A stretch of 64,000 nucleotides of DNA. Origin: Hymenolepis diminuta (lineage: Eukaryota; Platyhelminthes; Cestoda; Cyclophyllidea; Hymenolepididae). The stretch spans positions 301,825-365,824 of the forward strand of contig CAADRB010000071.1 of the NCBI GenBank assembly GCA_900708905.1, in the 5' to 3' direction. The position numbers and the translations under genes were made by a program. The notes under the pieces are model-generated. The model was not told the origin of the DNA and made no database searches. It was given only the letters and a program-made list of their open reading frames with translations. Positions 48,201-59,519 of this stretch are shown in pieces; the first letter of the stretch is position 1, and the number at the start of each line of letters is the position of its first letter.

Positions 48201-50920
48201 TAAAACCATTTATATGGAATTTCACCACTATTTTCGAGCGCCACTGTAAGTGGAGTGTCATCACAGCGCAGCAATAGGTTACCGATTATCACTTTTCACT
48301 CGTCTCTGTCTCACGGTGACGCGGCTAATTTAATTGGGTTGTTTGAAAGACATCCGGTACAAACGTTTCTTTTTCCTTTCTCCATTTCTTTCCCTCTCCC
48401 TCTCCTAATTTTCCCCGTTTTCTCCTTCTCCCCGAATTCTGAATGCTGCTGTTCAATATAGTTTGGTCTACTCGCAATTCTTTGTTTTATGACTTTAGAG
48501 CATCAACTCTCTGTTGTCAGATTTAGCAGAAATCCAACAAAATATTTCAGCGTAGGGGGATAAATGAATTTACTCCATTTGGCTTTACACATCTACTTCT
48601 ATTCGAACCAATTTTCACGTTTTAATGAACGGTTTCTGACTTTTAAAATTTAATCTTTTTTTATTATCTATGAGTTAAAAGAATGCCGAATACTTTAAAA
48701 CTCATATATAGGTGGATATATTTGACATAAAGTTTTGATAGGAACTATAATTCCTGAAATATGAATGTCATTTTCTGTTTGGATTTATAAACGTTTCGTT
48801 AAAAGTAATAAAAAAATAATATTTTGACCTATCTCATTTTTGAGGGACTGTTTTAACTGTCCTTAAGTTCGCAGTTAAAATTATAAAAATACGCCTCTTA
48901 AACATGGATGGAGCTAAACGAAGTACCCTCCTGACAAGGAGCCAATCAAATTAAACTACGCACATGCAAATGGATATCCGAAATAAAGTGCATTTCACTC
49001 CATCAAATTGCATTAGGTTCACATGATGCAGTTCCTTTTTGGTCCGTTTCTGGACTTATGAAGTGTTTGAATGAATGACAATGATTGAAAGAGTAGAGAA
49101 ATCAACATTTTAACGCAAGTGGCTGGTGATTGGTCATCTACTCACAATTCGATTGGTTTCCCGCCGTAATCAATGAATGAACGTGCACGGCATGGCGCGT
49201 CTGGTAAATCAAGAAAGATGTGTTCTAACCGCTCACATTTTATGAGCATGTACGTGTCTGCGCATGGAATATGTAGGTTTCACACCTTTTTGCGCTCTTA
49301 TTTCGTGTCACAGTAGAGCTTTTCTTTTCCCGGTACCTTCTAAAATGCAAAAGAATTAATAACAATGGCAGTTTTTCACCCCAACTAAGAAGTGCTATTT
49401 TAGGTACTGAAAAGTATCTGAGTCAGGGAATTTACAACAGTGAAAGAGTAGAGGTTGGATATAAAGCCAGAGAAACAAAAAGGTATAATTTCCAAAATAT
49501 TTCAAATTGAATGATATTTCAACTTCAGTGAACTCTAGGAAGCTGTGATGTAATCAGAAAAAATTACGATTAGCTTATTCGAAGAAATTGTTTTGAAAAC
49601 TTGAAGAGTGAAGTAGCATAAACACCATTTCGTTACTGAATCTCAGTCAGTACGAGTGAAAGCATTCTTCCATATTCAAAGACATTTGAAGTGAGTGGGA
49701 TCAGGAAAATGCAAATAAACAAAATCGTTCTTTCTTCAAAATTAATATCTACTGCACTTATCATGCCTTTCGTCTTCAAAGCTAAAATTAAAGAAAATCA
49801 AAATATCGAGAGATGAAGATTGACGATTAAAGGTCAAATTGACTCTAAACTCAACTTCAGCAATGCAAAAATCTTGGTTTTAAAACTGAACTCCTCAATC
49901 TTTTCTAATTCCCTTGATAAATCTTCCATTGAAACATTTTATACCTCACGTTTAAATAATCCCCTGGACACGACCTTTTGTTTGGTAGATTTCCATATGA
50001 TTTTCGATTCAGACTCTACGTACTTTACTTCTTTTAATAGAGCTCATCGCTTAGCGTCCTAATATTCTAAACTTCCAACTTTGAGGGAATCCAGGTCCAA
50101 GACATCCAAAGCCTATTGGCCAGTTGGTTAAATCGGACTGTTGATGATGCGATTTGCACATTTCCTTTGAGTAGCCAAAGTGCTTGCAGAATGATAAGAG
50201 CTACTCGATTTTATCATGGCAAAGTTTATTAGAGCAGGGAGTGATGGTTTTATGTTTGAGTATTAAGTAGTTCTTCACTCTAAATATTCAAAAATACAAT
50301 GCGTTCCGGAATTAAAGATTTCATTCAATCCTATTATTCTTTTTATTCCAACATAGTGAATTTTGTAATTTACAATAAATTTGTATCGATTTTCATCTGT
50401 GATACACATTCTCAAGGTCAAATCAACGAAATTCATGACCCTCAAATACGTCGGGTACTCAGTTTGAATCGTAACAATAAGTTACATTAATAAATTGAGA
50501 ATTTATATTGCTCGATTCTGACAATCATTTTGAGTCACAGATTGGTTGGTGAGAAAATTCATATCAGCCGACAATAAACTTTTGCCTACTGGTCTCCATC
50601 TCGGAGATATCGGCAAATCTTAATGCGAATCAGGTAAGTAAGTGGTGGAAATGATGACTGAAGTTAAAAATGCATATATTTTCTAACCTCCCGATCAAAT
50701 TCAGACATGTGATAAAAGGGATAATTGAAGTATTATTAAAATATTATATTGGGTTTCCTCATAAGATACGTCAGAGCACGTGATCATTTTAGAGCCAACT
50801 ATTTAGTATTCCAAGTAATTTCACCTTGATTAAACACAATAATTTTTCCTTGCAGTAATTGGGGAAGGTGATTAACAGATTAGTCGACTTTAATCAGGGT
50901 TTTTCAAACTTCTTGAACCC
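45240..50920. other. Long intergenic stretch, no gene supported
   Basis: Frames of 65-80 codons occur (47553-47786 on the - strand, 48255-48461 and 49820-50062 on the + strand) without motifs or splice support. One perfect hairpin lies at 47656-47682. The remainder is AT-rich spacer. Confidence 0.5.
47656..47682 (+). other. Perfect 10-bp hairpin with T7 loop
   Basis: TAAAAGTGCG and CGCACTTTTA are exact inverted repeats separated by seven T. No adjacent gene explains it. It could be chance or a structured transcript end; the sequence does not say which. Confidence 0.6.
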
Positions 50921-50924
50921 AGGA

Positions 50925-51075
50925 GGAAAAAATGCTTGCATTTGTTGATCAAACAACAGCTTTCTCAATAGGAAAATAGATAAACTTATAAAGAATTTGA
51001 TCCGTGCTAAATAACGGACTGTCTGGTCAGCCAATAACCGCAGCGACGGCTTCTCCACAGACGGTCTTACCTATC
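50925..51075 (+). repeat. Dispersed repeat family E, copy 2
   Basis: This is the counterpart of 4250-4390, with the same order of blocks: a ggaaaaaatgc start, caaacaacagctttctc, then agccaataaccgcagcgacg, and an end in ttctccacaga. The element type is unknown. Confidence 0.5.
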
Positions 51076-52340
51076 TTGGTGTGAACTCAGGAAACCAGCA
51101 CTCCATAACTCAGTGTCTGAGGATGAAGCTTGTGAATTTCGCTTACCTCCATCAATAATCAATTTCGCTCCGTAAGACAAGTTCACAACCGTTGGCACGA
51201 AAGTTTGAAAGATCGAATAAAAGCCTGTTCAAAGCGAATTAATGCACAATTTAATAGCTATAAGATCATCCAACTTACTTCTGATGGATTTTTCCGTATT
51301 TATTTTACTGGGAAAGAGTGCATTACATCATAAAACCGACAAAGTGGAGTTGAGATAGAGGGTGGTCCTTTTTTCGGCTTTATAATGAAAAAAGGACAGA
51401 ATTGATTCGAAGCTACAAAGTGTCGCCATTAGCAAAATCCTAGCGCGTATAAAGGAGACAAAATTTTATGCCCTTTGCGCCCCAATCTCCCAATTGCATT
51501 CTATCCTATTTCCGGTAGCTTCACCTGAGAGCCGCCAAAGAATTACTATCTAGAGTGAGGACAAAAACCAGAGCAAAAAAGAGATCAGCTCTGCCGCGTC
51601 ACACACAAAAGTCTTCATTTAAATCTGAAATTAGCTGGAATTTACTTCTAGTAATCCCAAATTTATTTATAGAGAAATTCGTGTATTAATTTAATTATTT
51701 GTGAATTTAATTAAGAGAAGTCCACATAACCTGGGACTACTTTGACTACTTTAGCATATATAAACAAAATTGTAACAATATTTGGATATAATTCTTAAAA
51801 ACTTAAAGAAGCAAAGCAAAGATTTTAGACGCTTTTTGAGGGAAAACTGCGTCGCCATTCGAAAGCATTTTACTCCTGATTTCCCCACCTACTCACACAG
51901 AGTCAAAAAACGCCACCATCAGCATCATGCATTAGCCAACAAACTTAACCAAAGAAATGGGAATTTTAAGACGAGTTAACTGCGATTTTGGCGCCACGAG
52001 GACTTTCTCTCCCAAATCCGACCTCATCATTAAAACCATGTGAGATATAACGCTCCATTACTTCATAATTTTGTCCACGTATTAAACTTAAAAGTACTAC
52101 GCTTCTTCGCGCTGTTCCCTGAAATAAATAGTTTCTATGGCAAACAACGGCAATATTAATTTTGAAAGTAAAATGAACGCATAATTATATCATTTAAAAC
52201 TAATTTATTATTTACTTGTACAAAATTTCTGACCTATTTGAGATAGCTTATTCCACCACTCATTATGGAGCATTCTCGGTGAAAAATTCGAGACTTGCTG
52301 CTCCTTTTAATAGTCAAATTTAACCAGAACATGGAGTATC

Positions 52341-52415
52341 CATCCGAAAAGCTTCAAACCCGTGACCTCCGACTTTGTAGACAAACACGTTAACCGCAGC
52401 ATCGTTGGGCACGTT
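52341..52415 (-). repeat. tRNA-derived SINE-like segment, copy 1
   Basis: The - strand reads TGCTGCGGTTAACGTGTTTG, then TCTACAAAGTCGG, then AGGTCACGGGTTTGAAG. The first part resembles a tRNA D arm / A box and the last a T arm / B box, at about the right spacing. Flanks do not form a clear acceptor stem. A partial copy is at 55705-55765. A tRNA-derived SINE or tRNA pseudogene is likely. Confidence 0.45.
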
Positions 52416-52949
52416 GATTTTATTAAATGATCATGACTGTGGGTGGTGTTCAAGGTGTACCAAGGCGCATTTTCATGGATTTCATCTTCTAAATATTTTT
52501 CTTGCACTTTTGCTATATAACTCGTACCTGTGTTGTAACAGAAGACACCTTGCACTTAAATCAGCTTGAGCTCAACAGCGGTATTAATTAAGACTAGCCA
52601 ACTTAGCCGTGGCATCCAGATCTTCATCGCCTGATCACATGATAAAATTCATTTGAGACTTGGTGATTTGAGTATAATCGAACTTCATGTCGTTATTGAC
52701 GAAATATGTTAAAATGCAAACAAGCGGGTCTTCTGGCTCTTCGTGCGTAGTTCCCAATCCTAGAGGCTCGCGATTTTTATCACCTTTCCAACTTTTCCAT
52801 CAAGACCTTATATTTTTTGTATGGCTGCTAATCTTATGATAAATTTTGATCAGACAGGATGTAATTACTGAATTTCAGTAATCTGTTGGATTAATATGTG
52901 AATCCTTATTGAATCTATATCTGACGCCCTTCCTAATAAAAAGTGCTTC

Positions 52950-53670
52950 TCTTGAGTCCTTTTGGTATTTTGGGCCATCTGGAGTTGTCAAAAGCAGTAG
53001 AGCATGTTCCAGAGTACAGTCTTGTTAAAATCTCAAGCATGAGTAGTGAATCAAAGGCCTTCCTTAGGTCAACAAGGATAAGCATTATTGCACAATGTCG
53101 GTCGACAGATCACTGAATTACAGTTCTAACAGCAAAATTCGCCTGTTCTGTAGACGTTCCTGCACGAAATCCACGTTGGGTACTTATACACAAATTAAAG
53201 CTTTCACAGATCATCGATGCAAAGTATTTCCCCATCGTGTCAAGAAGGAAAATGCTTAAGTAATTAACTAGGTCAGTCCTTAATACCTTAATTTTATAAA
53301 ATCTGATTACTTCAGCATGCATCCAGTATCGGGTTACAGAGATTCTGCCGTAACACCAGTCGTTTCAGTATTTCAATGATGGTCCGTTCCATATAATAGG
53401 CTTAGGTCGTAAGCCATTAGCCATTTGGGAAATTGTACCAACTTTTCTTTCAAATACATCCTCTTGGCATCAATATAAGCAAGTTAAACATATTTCCACA
53501 CCTTTAACGGACGGAATATAATTCAGGAGATTGTTCAGGTAACTACTGTTTTCGAAGCTCTTTCCTCTCCGGCAATTTAGCCCAAATTTTCTTTAGCCAC
53601 TCCTGCAATACTTTATCAGCAGTCTTTGTGTTCCAGGATCGCCTTTCCAATCATTTCTTGGCATTAGTAT
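52950..53670 (-). mobile_element. Remnant of a non-LTR retrotransposon reverse transcriptase
   Basis: The - strand contains reverse-transcriptase motifs in order. About 53570-53610 reads QEWLKKIWAKLPERKELRK, like the linker before the RT domain. About 53250-53310 reads W(M)HAEVIRFYKIK, then DLVNYLSIFLLDTMGKYF, which corresponds to the family's NYRPISLLS...GK motif. Then comes QRGFRAGTSTEQANFAVR, the Q.GFR.G.ST motif, and after an in-frame TGA at 53110-53112 VDLRKAFDSLLMLEILTRL, motif A with one catalytic aspartate. The motif with the catalytic YADD/FADD was not found. Frameshifts, stops and truncation at both ends mean the element is dead. The style suggests an RTE- or CR1/jockey-like clade, but the clade is not resolved. 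Confidence 0.75.
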
Positions 53671-53679
53671 TTATGCTTT

Positions 53680-55700
53680 CATAACATTTATTGTCTTAAA
53701 TTTTAAAATGCTTATCTCGAAGGTCTTAGAGATCTACTTTATTTTAATGATATATTACTGCGTACCCACGGTTACAGATCTTGTGGTACATAACTTTTTA
53801 AGTAATCTCAAACTCTCCGCAGGGTCTTCGTGCGTCCTTCACTTAAAAATATATCCTTTCTGTAAACCTACTACCTCTGCAATTCCCCTTTTGTTCTTCG
53901 TCCTTTCCCTCATCAAAAGCTCGGTAAGTAAACCAATTTCTCACAATATTCTACTCACTCTGCTGCGTTGTATTTCAGTGAAAACTGATGGAAATTTGAA
54001 AATGATGGCTTACAGAAAAGCTATGGACAGTTATCTCTAATAAAGTACACTAAATGGTCACAGATTACTTTGACAAGTACTTTCACCGTGTTCTCACCAC
54101 AGACTGAGCAGAGCATGCACAGACTTGAGTCAACTGTTCAAATTAAACACGCTCACCTTAAGCAGATGCCCCTTTCTAGTCTTGTGCCTTCTCACTTCAT
54201 TCATTAGCTGATATAGAATTTATTCATTTGCTTATAGCTCACAAATGGGCTGAATTCTCCATGATATCTGGTGCTTCGGTGAGATTGAATTAGGGGAAGA
54301 TTATCTCCTCTTAAAACTTCTCCACAAAGTTCACCTTAATTAATTTTCCATTCGTAGGGACAGCATTGTCCTACCAAAATATGAATTCTACTCCTAATAC
54401 ATGCCAGTTAAGAGCTGTCTAGATTTTAATACGCATTATTCCTACCAATTTAATCCAGACGTCTGAAAAACCCTGATACGCAGGCGCACAGTTGTAGATG
54501 TTCAGTAAAACTACTGTGGAAAATACCAATGCATAACTATTGCCTTTATTAATTCAGTTACCACCGAATTGGAAGGAGAGAAGGAAATAGATATTTAAAC
54601 AGTAAAAAAGGAAAGCAATTGCTTCCTAAACTGAAATCGGAGAAATTATCAGGTGCGAAATTAAAGCTCAAAATGGTCAAATAGTCGAGTAGGATGAGTC
54701 ATAAGAGGAACGGATTGAGAAAAGGTATAAAATAAGGTTCAAGGAATTAGCCCATCTACCAAGGTAGGGAATAAGGTATAACGTTTCTTCTGAGGCTTTG
54801 CTCATTAGCCTGCACAGAATCGATATTTTAACCATATCTGTTATCAGATAAACTCCATTGATCAATTGAATGTTCAATCAATATTTACTTGTACTGCCAA
54901 TGGTTTTGATTTTGGCAGGAAACAAAAGAAGGATATTAGTGTTGATACTTGCCATAAATAGGTTCAATGATCATTCGATCGTGAAAATAATGTTAATTTT
55001 CTTAGCGGATGATTCTGGTTATGTTATTTACGGTTGATTAATCACCCCTACTCATTTAAAAACAGTCAAAATTTTTATTTGGCACGCTTCCGGTTTGCCC
55101 GTCATTACGTTGACGTCGACTGAATCTACCTATTAAAACTTTTGGGTTTGAATTTTCTTCTGTGCAAATAGAAGAAGACTAGTTATCATCGAGAGCGTGA
55201 TTTCGGCGAAAAGTATTGCCCATTTGTTTGAAAGAATAATATGTCAGTTAATTAGTCGATTGTATCAAGGTTAAGAATTTGACGAAGGAAAGTATGGCTT
55301 TCGAATTCTAATGCAGAGGTTTAAGAAATTAAATAATTCAATTCGAGCATTTTGATGTTGTCGTCTTTAAATTTAATTCCATTTTGGGCTTTAAATGTAA
55401 TACTTTATTCTGAAGGTCATAAGCGTTTAAGCAGTTAGGAGCGCTTTATTCTTCTTCATTTTGAATTCCCCGGAGCAGCCCGTATGAAATTTTATATCTG
55501 ATCACAGATATTTCGAAAATTTGCTCCATGACTAATTCCGTCGTGTTTAATGGCTTCTTTAAAGTCACGTAGTTCACATGTGTTTAAACAATAGTTAGTG
55601 TCTCTACAAAATACGATTTAGGTATAGAGAAGGTATTCAAGAGTCCTTTTGATCAGAACTTGATATTTTGTCACTCCTCAGTTTTCCGCTTGCATTGATC
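53680..55700. other. Intergenic DNA, no gene supported
   Basis: A 110-codon + strand frame (53708-54040) is hydrophobic and leucine-rich but lacks any recognised motif, start context or splice sites, so it is not called. Part of the stretch next to 53680 may be further decayed retrotransposon sequence. Confidence 0.4.
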
Positions 55701-55704
55701 AATG

Positions 55705-55765
55705 CTCCAACGATCATCGATCTCGTGACCTCTAACTCTACACGCACGTTGACCTCTGTACTACT
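55705..55765 (-). repeat. tRNA-derived SINE-like segment, copy 2
   Basis: The - strand reads GAGGTCAACGTGCGTGTAG, then AGTTAGAGGTCACGAGATCGA. This aligns with the D-arm and T-arm blocks of the copy at 52341-52415, with a three-base deletion between them. Boundaries are uncertain. Confidence 0.35.
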
Positions 55766-55769
55766 GATA

Positions 55770-58540
55770 CGCTGTTTTATTATATTACTATGATACAAAA
55801 TATTTTGTAATTACTATCAATTTGGGAAACTCGTAAAATTGGTGAAATGAAACATGCAAGTGAGAATCTGGAAAAATATGTGTGATATTCGTCGTGCTTC
55901 ATGATGGAAACTTGATAGCTTCAGAAAGTGTTTTTCTCGGCCTATTGACAAAGACTTCTAATAAAACAGTATAGATTCTCCTTACGACAGATCACAATCT
56001 TGAACTGCTTGAAAAGTTGGCAAAATAATTGTCCTCTTCGGGAAATTCGTTTACTCTACGAAGACAACCATTTCTGGCATTGTTTCCAGTTCTATTGATA
56101 AAGAGTTCAATTTTTGAATATAGTTCTCCACTTAGGTAAAAAGATGAAGCGGGTTTCAATGCCACAAGTATTACCTTACACCGGTTAAAGGCTCTACAAA
56201 TATGAAGGTATGGGTGGTACAGTCGCCCCTTCCTTAAATTCACTCCATTTCTCCGAGCATCGGGCTCAGAAATAAAGCAAGATAGTGAAGCTACGGGAGA
56301 ATTTAAATCTTCGTTCGTGAAAGTAGAAGCAGTCGTCCTCAGGTGACTGGAAAACTATTCTCCAACAGAAGTGAACGTATCAGTAGTTCTGAGGATGCTG
56401 AGGACAAAGAGGCGCGATTTGGAGCTCAAGCTCCAGAGATATCTTTACTTTTCAATAAAGGCATATTCTACCCTCCTCTCTGTTTATTTCCAGCTGTGCT
56501 TCTTTATGTTCAAATCTTTTTTAACAACTCTAATGCTTTCTAACTACTCTTCTTTGTAAAAAGGACTTCATGAATTTGATAACATCTGGTCGAGATTAAA
56601 TTGAAAAGTCTCTCATTCTCTCACTTTTTTACAATCCCGGATACAAATTGGAGGATTTTTCTAACCTCATGTGGAGGGCGGATGGAAAGCACTTAGTCGT
56701 CCATGCACTCTGACAAAAACACCAAGAATAATTTAATTTTGAAAGCAGGAAATGAGGCATTTCAGACCCTCTTTTTCACTTCAGTAGAAAAACAAATTAA
56801 TAAACAGGAAAACCCGCTTTCACTTTTTATTAACATTTTGAGTAATTTTTAATTGAAAAGAATTTTTAAAGGGATGTTTTCTCTTTATCTTTAAGGGTAA
56901 TAAATTAATTTTAGTTTTTTAAATTCCTGATAATCTGTATGCTATACAGTGTCATAAATCGTCAAGTTTTCACAATTTCTCCGAAGTATATCCCACTTCT
57001 AATATTCATAAACGGTTGGAGTTGGTGGTAGTTCTTGGGATACCACGAGACACAAATGAGCAAACTCGATATTTTAACTGAAATCAGATCGATAAACTTT
57101 TCTTAAATCGAAAAAGAACGAAATTCTAAAACTCTTTTTGCGTATATGTATTATCTTTATGGCAATTACTACAAAATTTATAATTAATTCAAACTGAGGT
57201 AATTAAACGCTACATCTTAATTTCTATAAAATTATTTGCTGCTGGTCAAAGGGATACAGTTGATCACTAAGGTGAGAGAAATCCTGTTGTTCTTAGACGA
57301 TCACTGAAGAATTGCCGTTCAAGGGGGGAAATGATTGGCTGAGTAGATGGTTGTAACAATGGCGATATCAAATTCCCATATAGTAGAGTGGTGAATCAAA
57401 ATGGACAACTCCAGTGCATGAGGTCTGTTGATCCTGATCGAGAGAACCGATGACATTTAAGTTGACTTCCTAGAGGAATTTTTATTAAACTTGGGATTAA
57501 AATATTTTTCATGAAATCTATAAAATCTTAGAAGTTGACACAAGCAACGAAGGTATCTGATTTTTCCTTATCTACGCTTTAAACTATATATCCTTTCTTC
57601 TCCTAATCCTCACCACAACAAAGGAATGGAGAAAGATGATAGAACAAGCGGGATTTATTAGTAGTAGTTCGCTTCATGAGAGGATGTAGATCGAGAGAGC
57701 TGGAGTGATCCGTAGTTCTTGGTGAATACTCCAAGTGCAAAAAAGGCAGATGCGGTGAGAGAAGCAGATGTAATATGGGAATTTATACTTTGGGAATGGA
57801 GATAAACTAGTTGAATCAGGCAAATGCATACCCTTCATCAGTCATGTCAAAATGACTCATCTGATGGACAACATTGATTTTCCTGTACTTGGTGCCAATC
57901 AGATCACTACAACATCATTTACAGTAAACAATGAAGATTCTCGATTGTTTGAGCATCCAAATCTAGAAGTTTTAACGTCCAACGTCACTCGTGAAAGAAC
58001 TTTTTATGGATTTATTTAAATTAATAAGTTGACCTTATTCTGCCAACAATTTTACATAGTGAAAATAGGTGTCAACTACCAACTAGCAGCACACAGATAA
58101 GTTAAAACAGGGAAAACACTGGAGAGCAAATTAGAGGTCGGGAGATCTGCCACACACTTTCTGAAAAAGGGAGATGGATTATGCTCGATGATCTGTACGT
58201 TTGGAAATAGCTGGAAGTAAAATTATCAATTATTAGCGATCATGTTAATCAGACAAGAAAAGTTTATTCTCAAATTATCCAGAGAGGAAAAACTGTGCCT
58301 AATAATGTAATCTGATATCATTTCCCTTTGAGTGAACTCTTGCGAGCTTAGATACGTTAAGAAAAGAACTTTTTCGGATCCAACTTTGCGGATCATGGCA
58401 TGGCTAACCGTTTATTTAGATTGAAATGGTTAATAATCTTCGAATATCGAGGATACGAACTCACCCAGATACACGAAGATCTATTCAAGAAAATTTTTTC
58501 AGTGAGAATCATGCTTCATCCATTGCTTAATCCAATTTGA
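55770..58540. other. Intergenic DNA between the repeats and the channel gene
   Basis: Only short frames occur, for example 55992-56243 on the - strand and 56343-56543 on the + strand. None carries a motif. No paired repeats were found by eye. Confidence 0.5.
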
Positions 58541-58554
58541 CCTCCCTCACTCGA

Positions 58555-58560
58555 TTTATT
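58555..58560 (-). terminator. Candidate poly(A) signal for the channel gene
   Basis: TTTATT on the + strand is AATAAA on the - strand, about 395 bases past the stop codon of the channel exon. It is the first canonical hexamer I noticed on that strand. AT-rich DNA makes chance matches common. Confidence 0.35.
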
Positions 58561-58954
58561 CATCACAGCATTTTGCTAGTTTGCATAATCTGAAGCTTTT
58601 CCAGTGTTAGAATAATTTTAGAATTATTCTATTTTTAAGATACTCATGTCGAAGAAAATTAAAAAGAGTTGGATTCATCTCAAAATTGTATGTCTTCACT
58701 TACTCACTAAGCTTTACAAAATATTGGTGCTAATTGAATTTGAGGAGGAGGAAATTAACACAGGTATCGACAGAGGTACATAAGGAAACCAAATTTTTTG
58801 AAGAAGAATAGAGCTGTAGAAGATTGAAAGAGACCGGGAAAGATTAGAGCGTTGAGGCGACTTTGGCATTCGTCTCTAACAGAAAATCTAATTCTTGTCA
58901 CCATCAATGGTCCATTGAGCATTCAAAAGAAAGGTTTAAAATAGATCAGATAAT

Positions 58955-59503
58955 TCAAGTATCTGTGAAACTCGGATCTGAGATGATTAAATAGAATCCC
59001 CAATAGGTGCAGTTGAAGAGGATAAAACAACAGGGAAAGAGAAATCTACTGTAGGCGTCAATCTCTGAATTCAAATCACCGTCTTCTGTACTGTTGGAGG
59101 AATTGTGTTCGGTACTGTCAGAATCTTCGACGATTTCAACTTCTCGAACTCGGAGATATCTTTCTGGAAGGGGATGCTGTTGACACAACGCCGTATCTAC
59201 ACTTCGGCGATGTCGACGATTGCCGGAATGCGATGAGGAGAATGTGACCTTTTGACCTTTTCGTCGCTGCCGAGATGATGGAAGAATTGACATCTGAATG
59301 TCACTGGAAGGAGGAGCTTGTGTGTGGTGACGTGAGGATCGACGTAATCGTACGTTCTCTTCTTGATGATGCGTCGCTTTGGGAGATGCTACCAAAACAG
59401 CTGTTGCTGTACAATTGCGATGGTCCCAAGTCCGATATTTATTTGAGACGTTATTGTGTCGTATTGTTGGATGAGGTGAATGATCCAATGCACCTTTATT
59501 GTC
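58955..59503 (-). CDS. Last coding exon of a Cys-loop ligand-gated ion channel subunit (partial gene)
   Basis: The exon starts after a ttatttttag acceptor (AG at 59505-59504 on the - strand), reads in frame from GAC and ends in TGA, giving 182 codons. Residues 148-172 contain EIDAYSRFLFPCCFILFN and then CTYWGFYL. This is the fourth membrane segment of Cys-loop receptors, with the family's D..SR..FP..F..FN..YW pattern. The protein ends ten residues later. The first ~147 residues would be the cytoplasmic M3-M4 loop; it is hydrophilic, His/Ser/Arg-rich with basic clusters (RLRRSS, RQRRKGQK) and an acidic patch (VEIVEDSDSTE). Such subunits form pentameric transmitter-gated channels. The pattern best fits the anion-channel branch (GABA-, glycine- or glutamate-gated), but the pore-lining M2 needed to decide is not in this exon. 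Upstream exons should lie at higher coordinates; I did not find them before 64000. Confidence 0.82.
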   Translation of the reverse strand, partial: DNKGALDHSPHPTIRHNNVSNKYRTWDHRNCTATAVLVASPKATHHQEENVRLRRSSRHHTQAPPSSDIQMSILPSSRQRRKGQKVTFSSSHSGNRRHRRSVDTALCQQHPLPERYLRVREVEIVEDSDSTEHNSSNSTEDGDLNSEIDAYSRFLFPCCFILFNCTYWGFYLIISDPSFTDT

Positions 59504-59519
59504 CTAAAAATAATTGAAT

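Noticed and set aside
53708..54040. 110-codon hydrophobic + strand frame
   Set aside because: It lies beside and opposite to decayed retrotransposon sequence, has no motif or splice context, and leucine/serine-rich text is common in AT-rich noise frames.
59275..59517. 80-codon + strand frame
   Set aside because: It is antisense to the Cys-loop channel exon and has no motif of its own.
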